A stretch of 64,000 nt of DNA from Paenibacillus tyrphae (GCF_024158745.1 NZ_JAMZAW010000012.1:186001-250000); one strand, 5' to 3'; shown: positions 25,737 to 35,498, counted from the first letter of the stretch. Notes: a model not told the origin generated them from the letters alone. A program made the numbers and translations.

Positions 25737-25753
25737 TGTTATAAAAACTAACA
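25737..25753. promoter_or_regulatory. GlnR/TnrA-type nitrogen regulator box
   Basis: TGTTA-N7-TAACA at 25737-25753 matches exactly the Bacillus GlnR/TnrA consensus TGTNA-N7-TNACA. It lies about 15 bases downstream of the expected transcription start of amt, where a bound regulator would block transcription. The regulator gene is not in the window. Confidence 0.7.
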
Positions 25754-25774
25754 TTAAAGAAGGAAGTGGTCGTT

Positions 25775-27169
25775 TTGTTTAAAAGGTTATTCTTATCCAC
25801 AATATTTATGTCAGCTTTGTTGCCTGCAAGCCTCGCATTCGCTGCGGACGAAGCGACACCTGCCCAACTCCAAGGTGCGATCGATGCGGTATGGGTTATG
25901 CTGGCAGCGATTCTGGTCATCTTCATGCAAGCGGGTTTTGCGCTGCTGGAAGCGGGTTCCACCCGGATGAAAAACGCCGGCCACGTCGCAGGCAAGACTG
26001 TGTTGACTTTCGGCCTTTGTGCGATCGCCTTCTGGGCCGTCGGCTTCGGCTTGGCTTTCGGAGACGGCAACAGCTTCTTTGGGACGACCGGCTTCTTCGT
26101 TGACGGAACGGAGGAACAAGCCAAAGCGGCCTTCGGTTCGCTATCCGCATCGGACGTACCGATCGCCATAAAGTTCCTGTTCCAGCTGGCGTTCGCCGGG
26201 GTATCGCTTGCGATTGCCTGGGGCGGTTTCGCCGAGCGCGGCAAGCTGGCGGTTTACTTCATCTTCGGCACGCTGTTCACGGTCGTCATCTATCCAATCG
26301 TAGCTCACTGGGTATGGGGCGGCGGCTGGCTCGCTCAAATCGGAATGCAGGATTTTGCAGGCTCCACGGTCGTTCACTTGCAGGGCGCCACGGCTGCGCT
26401 CGTCGCCACGCTGCTGCTTAAGCCGCGGATCGGCAAGTATAATAAGGATAAAACGCCGAATTTGATTCCCGGGCACAACCAAGTTCTTTCGGTTCTCGGC
26501 GTAATCATTCTCTGGATCGGCTGGTTCGGCTTCAACCCGGGCTCGACGCTGAGCGCGATGAACGACGGCTTCTTCGGCTACATCGCCTTAACGACGAATC
26601 TTGCGGCAGCGGCAGGCGCGGTAGCGGCTATGATCGTATCCTGGATGTATTTTGGCAAGGCCGATATTCCGAGCATGCTGAACGGCGTGTTGGCCGCCCT
26701 TGTAGCCATTACCGCGGCTTGTGCTTTCGTTACACCGCGCGACGCTGTTATTATCGGGGCGGTCTCCGGCATCCTGACCTTCTTCACGGCGCAATGGTTT
26801 GAAAAAGCGGGCGTCGACGACCCGATCTACGCCTTCTCCGTTCATGGGATCGCGGGCATTTGGGGAACATTGTCAACGGGACTTTTCGCAACGCCGGAGC
26901 TGGCCGCGAAAGTAGGCGTCGGGAAAGCAGGTCTGTTCTACGGCGGTGGCTTGGAGCAGCTTGGCGTGCAAGCGCTTGGCATTTTCGGCGCTTTCCTATT
27001 CGTCCTGATCCTGTCCTTCGTTATTTTGTACCTGATCAAAGTGACAATCGGCCTTCGGGTAACGGAAGAAGAAGAAATCGTCGGCCTGGATTTATCTGAA
27101 CACGGGACTTACGGGTATCCGGAGCAAATGAAGAAAGCGGCGCATGGCAGCGCAGCTACCACGGTATAG
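25775..27169 (+). CDS. amt: Ammonium transporter, Amt family
   Basis: A 464-residue ammonium channel: N-terminal signal-like helix, then about eleven transmembrane helices. The Amt signature is present: the ammonium-recruiting aromatic gate and GHWVWGGGWLAQ-like segment (AHWVWGGGWLA near residue 180), DFAGSTVVHLQGATAALVA with one of the twin pore histidines, and HGIAGIWGT with the other. The C-terminal tail (EEEEIVGLDLSEHGTYGYPE) is the part that binds PII in other bacteria. The TTG at 25775 has AGGAAG at 8 bases; a GTG at 25766 overlaps it. Controlled by the promoter and nitrogen box upstream. Followed by a DUF294 nucleotidyltransferase gene, not by glnK. Confidence 0.95.
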   Translation: MFKRLFLSTIFMSALLPASLAFAADEATPAQLQGAIDAVWVMLAAILVIFMQAGFALLEAGSTRMKNAGHVAGKTVLTFGLCAIAFWAVGFGLAFGDGNSFFGTTGFFVDGTEEQAKAAFGSLSASDVPIAIKFLFQLAFAGVSLAIAWGGFAERGKLAVYFIFGTLFTVVIYPIVAHWVWGGGWLAQIGMQDFAGSTVVHLQGATAALVATLLLKPRIGKYNKDKTPNLIPGHNQVLSVLGVIILWIGWFGFNPGSTLSAMNDGFFGYIALTTNLAAAAGAVAAMIVSWMYFGKADIPSMLNGVLAALVAITAACAFVTPRDAVIIGAVSGILTFFTAQWFEKAGVDDPIYAFSVHGIAGIWGTLSTGLFATPELAAKVGVGKAGLFYGGGLEQLGVQALGIFGAFLFVLILSFVILYLIKVTIGLRVTEEEEIVGLDLSEHGTYGYPEQMKKAAHGSAATTV

Positions 27170-27196
27170 AGCGAAAAAGCTGAAGGGGATGTCGTC

Positions 27197-28276
27197 ATGG
27201 ACGGTCTCGCATTTGAAAAGTTTCGGAGGGAAACGTTCCAGGTCCGTAGCTTACAGGAGCTGAGGGCGCTTCGGGATCAAGTTAACGAGGAGTTCGGGCG
27301 GCGTCTCCTTTTTGCCGATGCGCTGGAATGGAACCGGGAGGTCAACGAATGCCATGATGCGTTAATCCGCCGCGTCATCGTGCTGTCCGAGGAGCGTCTG
27401 GAAGAAGAACAGGGAAAAGCCGTACCGCTTCCCTATGCGTTCTTGCTGTTCGGCAGCGGAGGGCGGGGGGAGCAGACGTTGTGGAGCGATCAAGACAACG
27501 GCTTGATCTACGCGGACCCATCATCGGCAGATCAGCGTATGGAGGCGGAGCGTTACTTCACCGAATTGGCGGTCCGTATAACGGAAGGCTTGGAAGCGGT
27601 CGGCTACCCGCCTTGCCACGGGCAAGTCATCTGCACCAACGAGCAATGGCGCAAACCGCTGCAGGGTTACCGTCAGATGGTAAACGAGTGGATGCAGGAG
27701 CCGGACTGGGAGCACGTGAGATATTTGCTAATTACGGTCGATGCACGTACGGTGTACGGGGATGAAGCGCTAGGTCGCGCACTAATCGAGGAAATCTACC
27801 GATATACCGCGGCCCGTCCGGCCATTCTGGAGCATATGTTGCGCAATACGCTGCACCATAAAGTATCCATTGGCGTGTTCGGACAACTGATCAAGGAGCG
27901 GTACGGGGAAGATGCCGGCGGGGTCGATGTGAAGTACGGCGCATACATCCCGATTGTCAACGGAATCCGCTTGCTGGCGGTAGAAGGGGGGATCCGACAT
28001 TCGTCTACCGAGGAGCGAATAAAGTCATTGATCGCAGGCGGGCACATTTCGGAAGAGATCGGCCATGATTGGCTGGAAGCTCTGACGCTGGCATTGAAGC
28101 TGCGGTCGATGACTCCTTACCAGATTGAGGAAGGCCGGTATGTGACCCGCGGCAAGCTGACCGCAGACCAGTTGACGAAAGAACGGGTAACGGAGCTGAA
28201 GCAATGTCTTCGCATCGGAACGGACTTGCAGAAGTACGTCAAGAAAAGCATTCCTAAGGAGATAAAGGTTAGGTGA
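27197..28276 (+). CDS. DUF294 nucleotidyltransferase-like protein (GlnD-related)
   Basis: The 359-residue product carries a nucleotidyltransferase domain with FGSGGRGEQTLWSDQDNGLIY near residues 82-102, the GS...DxD signature of the superfamily (SDQDN supplies the metal-binding aspartates), and a C-terminal DUF294_C helical domain (from about residue 205). The same domain pair is found at the N-terminus of GlnD, the PII uridylyltransferase, and in CBS/cyclic-nucleotide-domain proteins of Proteobacteria. Here it stands alone, directly after amt (27 bases), with the exonuclease gene following by 7 bases; the three form an operon. The target is unknown; PII modification is a guess. Confidence 0.88.
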   Translation: MDGLAFEKFRRETFQVRSLQELRALRDQVNEEFGRRLLFADALEWNREVNECHDALIRRVIVLSEERLEEEQGKAVPLPYAFLLFGSGGRGEQTLWSDQDNGLIYADPSSADQRMEAERYFTELAVRITEGLEAVGYPPCHGQVICTNEQWRKPLQGYRQMVNEWMQEPDWEHVRYLLITVDARTVYGDEALGRALIEEIYRYTAARPAILEHMLRNTLHHKVSIGVFGQLIKERYGEDAGGVDVKYGAYIPIVNGIRLLAVEGGIRHSSTEERIKSLIAGGHISEEIGHDWLEALTLALKLRSMTPYQIEEGRYVTRGKLTADQLTKERVTELKQCLRIGTDLQKYVKKSIPKEIKVR

Positions 28277-28283
28277 TCGGCTT

Positions 28284-29018
28284 ATGAAGGATATGCGGCC
28301 GGCCGGCCGGATGTGGCATCTGTATAAAATGGGCGGGCTCACTCCGGCGATCACGTCGATGTTCGATGTGCAAAGCGCGCAGCAGATGGCCTTTATCCGC
28401 TCCATCATGAAGGAACAGCGCAAAAACTCATTATATGAAATTTCTCTAAGCACGGTGGAACTGGTCGTTTTCGACTTGGAAACGACCGGTTTTTCGCCGT
28501 ATAACGGGGATGAGATTATTTCATTCGGGGCCGTGTCGGTCACGGGGACCGAAATGAAGGAAGAGAGCACCTACTACAGCCTGGTCAATCCGAAGAGAAG
28601 CATTCCCGGGGAGATCGAAAAGCTGACGGGGATTACGAACGAGATGGTAGCGGATGCGCCGGATTTACTGCATGCGCTGCGCGGCTTTTTGGAATTCGTC
28701 CGGCAGAAGGTGCTGGTCGCTCATGGTTCCGGTCACGACAAGCATTTTTTGAATGCGGCGCTCTGGCGGACGTCCAAAGTCAAACTGAACCATCGTCTGC
28801 TCGATACGATGATGATTGCCAAATGGCTTCACCCGAAGCTGAAAAAATACGATTTGGACACGCTGCTCGACCTGTACGGCATCGAAGTGACGAAGCGCCA
28901 TCACGCGCTTGAGGACGCGCGAATGACCGCTCATTTATGGACCGGGCTCATGCGCGAAATCAAGTCGAAGGACGTGGAGACGTTAGGAGATTTGTACGCG
29001 CATTTGAGCCATCATTAA
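28284..29018 (+). CDS. DnaQ-type 3'-5' exonuclease (DEDDh)
   Basis: A 244-residue exonuclease of the DNA polymerase III epsilon type. The ExoI motif is FDLETTGF (Asp and Glu, near residue 65), ExoII has HGSGHDKHFLNAAL, and ExoIII is HHALEDARMT, all metal-binding residues present. About 55 residues of extra N-terminus precede the domain. It follows the DUF294 gene by 7 bases; pairing of DUF294 proteins with this kind of exonuclease is known in other bacteria, often beside a solute transporter. The natural substrate is unknown. Confidence 0.9.
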   Translation: MKDMRPAGRMWHLYKMGGLTPAITSMFDVQSAQQMAFIRSIMKEQRKNSLYEISLSTVELVVFDLETTGFSPYNGDEIISFGAVSVTGTEMKEESTYYSLVNPKRSIPGEIEKLTGITNEMVADAPDLLHALRGFLEFVRQKVLVAHGSGHDKHFLNAALWRTSKVKLNHRLLDTMMIAKWLHPKLKKYDLDTLLDLYGIEVTKRHHALEDARMTAHLWTGLMREIKSKDVETLGDLYAHLSHH

Positions 29019-29024
29019 AGCAAG

Positions 29025-29471
29025 TCATTCCAAAACGATTTCATACGAAATTGCCTCAAGCCTAAAATCCTCCTGCTGCCTTTTCCGAAAGGCGAAGGCT
29101 TTGACCTCGGGCAAAGCCGGATCGCGCAGCGAAACGATCCAGTGACTAGGCGTTGTGTGCCATAAGGTGGCTAGGTCTTGATTCGACGGATAAGGAGCGG
29201 TACGGGGATGGGAGTGAACGATCCCTACCAGTTCTTGTTTTCCGCCGGCAGCGTATAGAGCCTGGACAAGCTCCTGCGGGTGCAGCTCGAAGCTGTACAG
29301 CGGATTTGCCGCGGCGTTGGCGATCGGCACATAGTTTAAGGCCGCAGGAATGCCGGTCGCAGACAGACAGCCAAAAAGAAGGCCGCACGCTTCGCGCGGC
29401 ATCGCTTCAAGGCAGTGGCCGATCATCTCGGACCATGCTTGTCGGTCAATTCGAATCTGCAAACGATTCAT
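29025..29471 (-). CDS. JAMM/MPN domain metalloprotease (M67-like)
   Basis: The 148-residue protein has the JAMM zinc motif: Glu27 upstream, His86 and His88 in HSHP, then Ser96 and Asp99 in the PSNQD segment. This fold removes ubiquitin-like or sulphur-carrier modifications in some bacterial members (for example proteins acting on ThiS/MoaD-like carriers). No carrier gene is adjacent. It converges with the exonuclease operon only 6 bases apart, and no hairpin terminator was found between them. The ATG has only a weak ribosome binding site. Confidence 0.88.
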   Translation of the reverse strand: MNRLQIRIDRQAWSEMIGHCLEAMPREACGLLFGCLSATGIPAALNYVPIANAAANPLYSFELHPQELVQALYAAGGKQELVGIVHSHPRTAPYPSNQDLATLWHTTPSHWIVSLRDPALPEVKAFAFRKRQQEDFRLEAISYEIVLE

Positions 29472-29708
29472 CGGAAGAGGCGCCTTTCGTTATCTTTTGC
29501 GCCATTATACTATATTTGCCCGTTTTCCCGCTCCTTTTTTGTTATCCGAGAATAAAGTTGTTGAATTTACAATAAAGTAAGTTATAAAGTTGTGAAAATT
29601 TTGCCATGGCCGCTGAATTGGCTGGAAAATTTATGAATATATATAGTACCAAGTAATAGAACTTTGTTATAATAAATGATGGATACTTGGAACTGAAAGG
29701 AGAATAGT

Positions 29709-30214
29709 GTGGATAAATTTGAAGAGAATTTAATTAAAACCAGAGAGCAGTTGTTAAATGAGATTTCTTCTCTAAGTTTTGATGAATTCAATCGACGTTT
29801 TGAGATGAATAAATGGAGTATAGCTCAGGTTTGTCATCATTTGGTTATTTCGGAAAGTTTGATCGCAAAAGCAATTGTGTTTGGGCTTGATCAAAAGAAC
29901 CAAAAGAATCCAACCAAAACAGAACACATACCGATTCGCTTTGTATCAGATAGGTCCAATAAGATTCAAGCGCCTAAGATTACAGAACCAGTTCCGAACC
30001 TTTTCAAGTTCTGCAAATCGTTCAACTATTAAGCGACTCAAGAAATAAATTTATGGATGTTTTTAGCAAGATAGATGACAAGTCCATTTTGAAGGCAATA
30101 GTAGTAAATCATTCCGTTTTTGGTGACTTGCCATTAGATCAATGGGTTGAACTAATGTATTTACACGAGCAACGGCATATAGAGCAAATTAAAGATCTGA
30201 AAGCACTGTGTTAA
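29709..30214 (+). pseudogene. Frameshifted DinB-superfamily protein gene, AT-rich
   Basis: The 5' part (29709-30032, GTG after AAAGGAG) encodes a DinB-like four-helix start with NKWSIAQVCHHLVISESLI, and the -1 frame from about 30000 to 30214 encodes the matching C-terminal part ending in DLPLDQWVELMYLHEQRHIEQIKDL, where the last histidines are the metal ligands of the family. Joined, the two make a full-length DinB domain protein of about 168 residues. A one-base insertion near 30000 explains the break. The 600-base block is far more AT-rich than its neighbours. A sequencing error cannot be excluded, but decay of a foreign gene is the simplest reading. Confidence 0.75.
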
Positions 30215-30287
30215 GGGAACGATGGTTGAGACATTTTAAACAACTTTATTTCTAACCCGGTCCGTAACTCAGACCGGGCTTACTGCA

Positions 30288-31604
30288 TTACCCCCCAATC
30301 TTCCCTTGCGGTTTAATAAAGAAGAAGGCAAGGATTAGCGTCAGAAGCGACAAAGACGTAACGGTAACGAATACGGTTTGATGCGACTTGTCCATCATCC
30401 ACCCGAACAGCGGAGGGCCGAAGGCGACGCCCAGAAAACGCAGGCTGCTGTATAACGACGTGATCATGCCCCGCTGTTCCCGTTCGACGGAGCCGGTAAT
30501 CATCGTGTTCAAGCAGGGCAGAAGCATGCCGGTCCCGATACTGCTCAGAGTCAGGAGGCCGATAAATACATAAATGCTTTTATTGTAGAACAAAATGCAT
30601 AAACCGAGCGACACCGTCATGAGAACAAGGCCGATATTGATGAGCCAGCGCATCAGGGTGCCGTTCTTTTTGATGAGCGAGCCGGTCGTATAGGAAGTGA
30701 CCACCATGCCGAGGAGCGGAATGGCGAGAACGAGCCCTTTCATCACCCCGTCGATATGATAAGGGGCGACCTCCAGAATGTCCGATAAATAAAACAGGAC
30801 GCCGAATAAGACAAACAAAGCCATGGAGCCCGCAAAAAACGACGTGATTAGCCAGCGCCCCTTCTGTTTCAAAATGGCGCCGGTATTCCGCAGGTACTCG
30901 CCGAGCTTGGGCGGGGCTTGCTCCTTCTTAGGCTCCTTCAGCAGAAACATAACGGCAAGCAACGATAGCAGGCAAAAGAACGGAAAAGCGAAAAAAGCGG
31001 CATACCAGACGATTAGCGCAAGCAGCGAGCCGAGAATCGGACTGACCACTTTGCCGGTTCCGTTCGAAGCTTCCGTCAACCCCAGAGCTTTGCTTTCCAT
31101 CCCTTCTTTGTACAGATCCCCGGCCAGCGCCATGGCAATAGGAGCGGTCCCCGCAGCGCCCATCCCTTGAATCGCCCGCGCAATAATGATCACGGTGTAC
31201 GAATTCCAAAGGGCGCCCAAGCCCGCCAAAATCCCTGCCCCTCCATAAATGATTAACGAAGGAATCATGATCGCTTTGCGGGAAAAACGGTCGGACAAGT
31301 ACCCGGCGATCGGGATCACGAGGCCCGCCGTGACGGAAAACAGCGTGATCACCAAGCTGCTCTGGAATTGGGAAATACCGAGACGCTCCTGCATATCGGG
31401 CAAAATGGGAACAAGCATCGAATTGCCGAGCACGAGTACAAGCGGTACGCTGGCGATGGCGATAAACTCCCAGACGACCCCTTTTCCGCCCTTGTCTGCT
31501 GCTCTCGGGCTGTCGCTGCCGGCGGCTTGTTTATCTTTTGAGGCCGAGTCATCGATATCGCTTTCGAACGTAATCCGCAGTTTATTCGATTTCGCTTTTT
31601 CCAT
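30288..31604 (-). CDS. MFS multidrug-type efflux transporter
   Basis: A permease with 12 predicted helices, preceded by an unusually long hydrophilic N-terminus of about 45 residues (charged and Ser/Asp-rich). Motif A is GYLSDRFSRKAIMIPSL and an antiporter motif C-like GKVVSPILGSLLA is seen near helix 5, consistent with proton-driven drug export of the DHA1 family. The start is uncertain: ATG at 31604 has GGAGG at a long spacing of 13, and TTG at 31634 precedes it. The substrate is unknown. Confidence 0.85.
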   Translation of the reverse strand: MEKAKSNKLRITFESDIDDSASKDKQAAGSDSPRAADKGGKGVVWEFIAIASVPLVLVLGNSMLVPILPDMQERLGISQFQSSLVITLFSVTAGLVIPIAGYLSDRFSRKAIMIPSLIIYGGAGILAGLGALWNSYTVIIIARAIQGMGAAGTAPIAMALAGDLYKEGMESKALGLTEASNGTGKVVSPILGSLLALIVWYAAFFAFPFFCLLSLLAVMFLLKEPKKEQAPPKLGEYLRNTGAILKQKGRWLITSFFAGSMALFVLFGVLFYLSDILEVAPYHIDGVMKGLVLAIPLLGMVVTSYTTGSLIKKNGTLMRWLINIGLVLMTVSLGLCILFYNKSIYVFIGLLTLSSIGTGMLLPCLNTMITGSVEREQRGMITSLYSSLRFLGVAFGPPLFGWMMDKSHQTVFVTVTSLSLLTLILAFFFIKPQGKIGG

Positions 31605-31778
31605 AACGATATTCAAACCTCCGCTAATAACCAAATCGTAAAGTTAATGTGCCCTTCCATGGAAGGCGCCATGCTTTCCGGCTTTATCCAGCGGAGCGTG
31701 ATCGGCTAGTAACGTTTTACGACAAATTGGGAATACTGTAACCGTAAGCAAGCCGGAGTATAGACAGGAGAGAGACAC

Positions 31779-32315
31779 TTGAAGCGAAACTTGCTGATTT
31801 TCGGATTTGCATTAGCATTGGTCGGGCTGGCTGTATTTCAGAATGACCGGATCGAGCGGAAGACGTCGGTCTCTGCCGCGGGCCGGCCGGAATTAAAGGT
31901 GGAATCGCCGGTGCCTGCGTTTACTCTGAAGGGATTGGATGGGGGAGAATATCAGGTAGGGGGAGTCCGGGACAAGCCGCTGATGGTGAATTTCTGGGCT
32001 TCGTGGTGCGGACCGTGCCGCGAAGAAGCGCCTGCCTTAAAGCAGGTGTATGACCGTTACAAAGGACAGTTCGATCTTTATGCGGTCAACGTGACCAGAG
32101 GGGATGATCTGGAGGCGGTCCGGCGCTTCGTCAACCAGGGGCAATTTTCGTTCCCGGTGCTATTGGATACGAGCGGTGAGGCGTCTGACGCCTACCGGCT
32201 GTTATTCGTCCCGACCAGCTTCCTGATTGACCGGCAAGGGCGCTTGAAGGAAGTCATTCATGTGCTGCCTCCGGACCAATTAGAGGACAAAATCAAACGG
32301 CTCATCGCAAGCTAA
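31779..32315 (+). CDS. TlpA/ResA-type membrane-anchored thioredoxin
   Basis: The 178-residue protein has an N-terminal membrane anchor (residues 5-20) followed by a TlpA-family thioredoxin domain facing outside; the redox site is WCGPC with Cys77 and Cys80. VPAFTLKGLDGGEY precedes it and FVPTSFLIDRQGRL holds the cis-proline loop. Such proteins reduce disulfides for cytochrome c maturation (ResA) or spore functions (StoA). No cytochrome genes are adjacent. A TTG start follows AGGAGAG. Confidence 0.9.
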   Translation: MKRNLLIFGFALALVGLAVFQNDRIERKTSVSAAGRPELKVESPVPAFTLKGLDGGEYQVGGVRDKPLMVNFWASWCGPCREEAPALKQVYDRYKGQFDLYAVNVTRGDDLEAVRRFVNQGQFSFPVLLDTSGEASDAYRLLFVPTSFLIDRQGRLKEVIHVLPPDQLEDKIKRLIAS

Positions 32316-32351
32316 ACTTGGCATCCGCACTGTTGGCAGCCGTTACATCAA

Positions 32352-32392
32352 AACAAGCCGCAATGTCTCCGGTTGGAGGATTGCGGCTTGTT
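32352..32392. terminator. Bidirectional Rho-independent terminator
   Basis: Perfect 13-base arms AACAAGCCGCAAT and ATTGCGGCTTGTT, with T8 on the plus strand, separate tlpA-like and the converging cimA. Confidence 0.9.
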
Positions 32393-32409
32393 TTTTTTAC
32401 AATAGTTAG

Positions 32410-34029
32410 TTAGTGATTTACGAGCCCGAGGCGTTCCCGGCTTTCTTCCGGCTTGTCGGCTACGCGGGTCATGCCGAGCAGCGCATACCGGATGCTGTCG
32501 ACAAGGGCGTGCCAGCTCGCTTCGATAATATTTTCCGATACGCCGACGGTGCTCCACGTGCTATTGAAATCGGTCGATTCGATCAGCACGCGAACTTTCG
32601 CTGCCGTGGTGTCCTTCTCATCCAAGACGCGCACTTTATAATCGGACAAATGCATGTTGTTGATATCCGGATAGTATTCGACCAGACATTTGCGCAAGGC
32701 ATTGTCCAACGCATTAACGGGACCGTTGCCTTCGGCGGCGTTGTAGATCGTTTTGCCGTGTACGTTCACCTTGACGATCGCTTCGGAAAGCACCGGCTGA
32801 TCGGCCGATTTGGCCACCATAATTTTAAACGAATCGAGAGTGAACACTTCCTCCAGCTTGCCGTAGGCGTCCCGGATCAGAAGCTCCAGCGTGGCGTCCG
32901 CACCTTCGAACTGATAGCCCTGATGCTCCATCTCTTTGATTTGCTCGATGAGCTGCTTCGTCTGCTGGTTGTTCGTATTGAAGTCCAAGCCCAGCTCCTG
33001 GGTCTTGAATACAAGGTTGCTTTGTCCGGCGAGCTCCGAGACGAGCACGCGCTGCTTGTTGCCGACCAGCTCGGGCTTGATATGCTCGTACGTGCTGGAA
33101 TCGCGCAGGATCGCCGACACGTGAATTCCGCCTTTGTGCGCGAATGCCGCAGAACCGACGTAAGGCTGGTTAACCGGCATATGCATGTTGGCGATTTCGC
33201 TGACATAGCGTGCCACGGTGGACAAGCTGGCCAATTGCTCTGCGCTGATTACATCGTACTTCAGCTTTAACTGTAAATTCGGAATGACCGATACAAGATT
33301 GGCATTGCCGCACCGTTCCCCGTAGCCGTTGATCGTGCCCTGCACTTGCCGGGCTCCGGCCATGACGGCGGCCAGGCTGTTTGCTACGCCAAGCTCGCAA
33401 TCGTTGTGCGCGTGAATGCCGATCGGACAGGAGATCGAGGTCGTCACTTTGGTCATGATGGCCGAAATTTCGTGAGGCAGCGTGCCTCCGTTCGTGTCGC
33501 ACAGCGCAATCCAGTCGGCGCCGGCTTCCTCGGCCTTCTTGATCGTCGCCAGAGCGTATTCCGGGTTGCTCTTGTAGCCGTCGAAGAAGTGCTCCGCGTC
33601 GTAAATGACTTCGAGCCCATGGCTCTTCAAATAACGTACCGAATCGTAGATCATCGCCAAGTTTTCTTCCAGTGTCGTTTGGATGGCCGTATGCACTTGG
33701 AAATCCCACGATTTTCCGAAGATCGCCGCGGCCTGAACGCCGACCTCAAGAATCCGGTTCAGGTTTGGGTCGTTTTCCGCCAACGTCTCTTTGCGCCGCG
33801 TGCTGCCGAAGGCCGTAATTTTTGCATGCGACAATTTCAATTCCTTCACGCGCGTGAAAAACTCAATATCCTTGTTGTTGCTGCCGGGCCAACCGCCTTC
33901 AATATAGGAAACGCCCAGCGCGTCCAGTTTTTGGGCGATTTTCAGTTTGTCTTCGACGGAGAGGCTGACGCCTTCGCCCTGAGTACCGTCTCTAAGGGTA
34001 GTATCGAAAATTTTAACCGTGCCCGCCAT
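32410..34029 (-). CDS. cimA: (R)-citramalate synthase
   Basis: Condenses acetyl-CoA with pyruvate to give (R)-citramalate, an alternative entry to isoleucine synthesis. The N-terminal HMGL-like barrel starts FDTTLRDGTQGEGVSLS, with HAHNDCELGVANSLAA (metal-binding HxH) and GTINGYGERCGNANL. The C-terminal regulatory domain (LeuA dimer type, from about residue 415) is present, so isoleucine feedback is likely. Length of 539 residues is typical of CimA and longer than LeuA. The ATG follows CAGGAGGAT. Some relatives are called 2-isopropylmalate synthase; the length and the block order favour CimA. Confidence 0.9.
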   Translation of the reverse strand: MAGTVKIFDTTLRDGTQGEGVSLSVEDKLKIAQKLDALGVSYIEGGWPGSNNKDIEFFTRVKELKLSHAKITAFGSTRRKETLAENDPNLNRILEVGVQAAAIFGKSWDFQVHTAIQTTLEENLAMIYDSVRYLKSHGLEVIYDAEHFFDGYKSNPEYALATIKKAEEAGADWIALCDTNGGTLPHEISAIMTKVTTSISCPIGIHAHNDCELGVANSLAAVMAGARQVQGTINGYGERCGNANLVSVIPNLQLKLKYDVISAEQLASLSTVARYVSEIANMHMPVNQPYVGSAAFAHKGGIHVSAILRDSSTYEHIKPELVGNKQRVLVSELAGQSNLVFKTQELGLDFNTNNQQTKQLIEQIKEMEHQGYQFEGADATLELLIRDAYGKLEEVFTLDSFKIMVAKSADQPVLSEAIVKVNVHGKTIYNAAEGNGPVNALDNALRKCLVEYYPDINNMHLSDYKVRVLDEKDTTAAKVRVLIESTDFNSTWSTVGVSENIIEASWHALVDSIRYALLGMTRVADKPEESRERLGLVNH

Positions 34030-34194
34030 AATGATCCTCCTGTTTCTCTAAACATTTTATTGCGCTAAAGTATAATTTATAATTATAGCACAATATATCA
34101 GCCAAAGGATATTGCTAATCCTAAAATAACGCTGGCTTGACCCCGGTGCTTCGGGCGAATTATGCTGTAAGTAAGAGGACGGGAGGCGGATGCC

Positions 34195-35498
34195 ATGGTT
34201 GAGACAAATGGGAGTGCCAAGGGCTATCCCGTGAACGGCAGAGTGATTCTCCACATCGATATGAACGCGTTCTATTGCTCGGTGCATGAAGCGGTAGAAC
34301 CCGAAAAATACAAAGACAAGCCCATTGCGGTAGCCGGCAGCGTAGAGCTGCGCAAGGGCATTATTGTCACCTGTTCCTATAAGGCGAGGGCGCGCGGAGT
34401 GAAGACGGGGATGCTGGTGCGGGAAGCGGATAAGCTTTGCCCCGGCTTAATCTTGATTCGCCCCGACTTTGACCTGTACAGGCAGTTTTCCAGACGGTTT
34501 ATGAAGATTTCATACGAATATTCGCCGCTCGTCGAAGCGGTGTCGATAGACGAATGTTATGTCGATATTACCGGCTCCAAGATGTTTGGAACTCCACTCG
34601 AAATCGCTGAAACGATTCAAAAGCGGATCCGTGACGAGCTTCATCTGCCTTGTTCGATCGGTGTCGCGCCGAATAAGCTGCTGGCGAAAATGGCTTCGGA
34701 TATGAAAAAGCCCAACGGCATCTCCGTACTGCGCAAGCGGGACGTGCCAACCGTGCTGTGGCCCCATCCGTGCGCCAACTTGTTCGGCATCGGCAAGAAG
34801 ACCGCCGAAAAGCTGAAGCGGCTGCAAATTCATACGCTCGGCCAGTTGGCCAATGCCGACGAGCGGCTGTTAAGCGACCGGTTCGGCGTACTCGGTCCGG
34901 CATTGAAGCGGGCGGCCAACGGCGAAGACAATTCGCCGGTCAATCCGGATAAAGAACAAAGCAAATCGATCGGTCATGCGACGACCTTGCCGGTGAATTA
35001 TACGGACCGGGCTGACATCCACCGGGTGTTTCTGAATTTGTCCGACCAAGTCGGGCGGCGGCTGCGCCGGCAGGGCCTGGTCGCGGAGACGGTACAGATC
35101 TCGATACGCGATCCCGATATGAAGACGATCACGCGTGCCTCGAAGCTGCCCGAGCCTTCGGAAAGCGCGGACGACTTCTACCGGGTGGCCTGCCAATTAT
35201 TCGACGCGCATTGGAAAGAAGGGCTCCCGGTGCGATTGCTCGGCGTGACGCTGCAGAATCTGACAGCCAAGCAAGAGCTTGCCGTACAGCTCGACTTGTT
35301 CAGTTATCAGAAACAGCCGGTAAAGGAGAAGCTGAACCAGGCGATGGACGCGCTCCGCGACAAGTACGGCGAAGGCGTGATTTTGACTGCGGGGATGCTT
35401 GGCGACGATCCTTCCACGCTCATCCGCAACACCAAGAGGCGCGGCACGTCGCTGCAAATGGATCATCTCCGGTTAAAGGGATTGGAGGAGGACGAGTA

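Larger units (their letters stand above)
25413..25774. other. AT-rich intergenic region between merR and amt
   Basis: About 360 bases without a gene. It holds the amt promoter and GlnR/TnrA-type box described separately; the merR promoter must also lie in its left half. No hairpin terminator or micro-ORF with a good ribosome binding site was seen. Confidence 0.6.
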
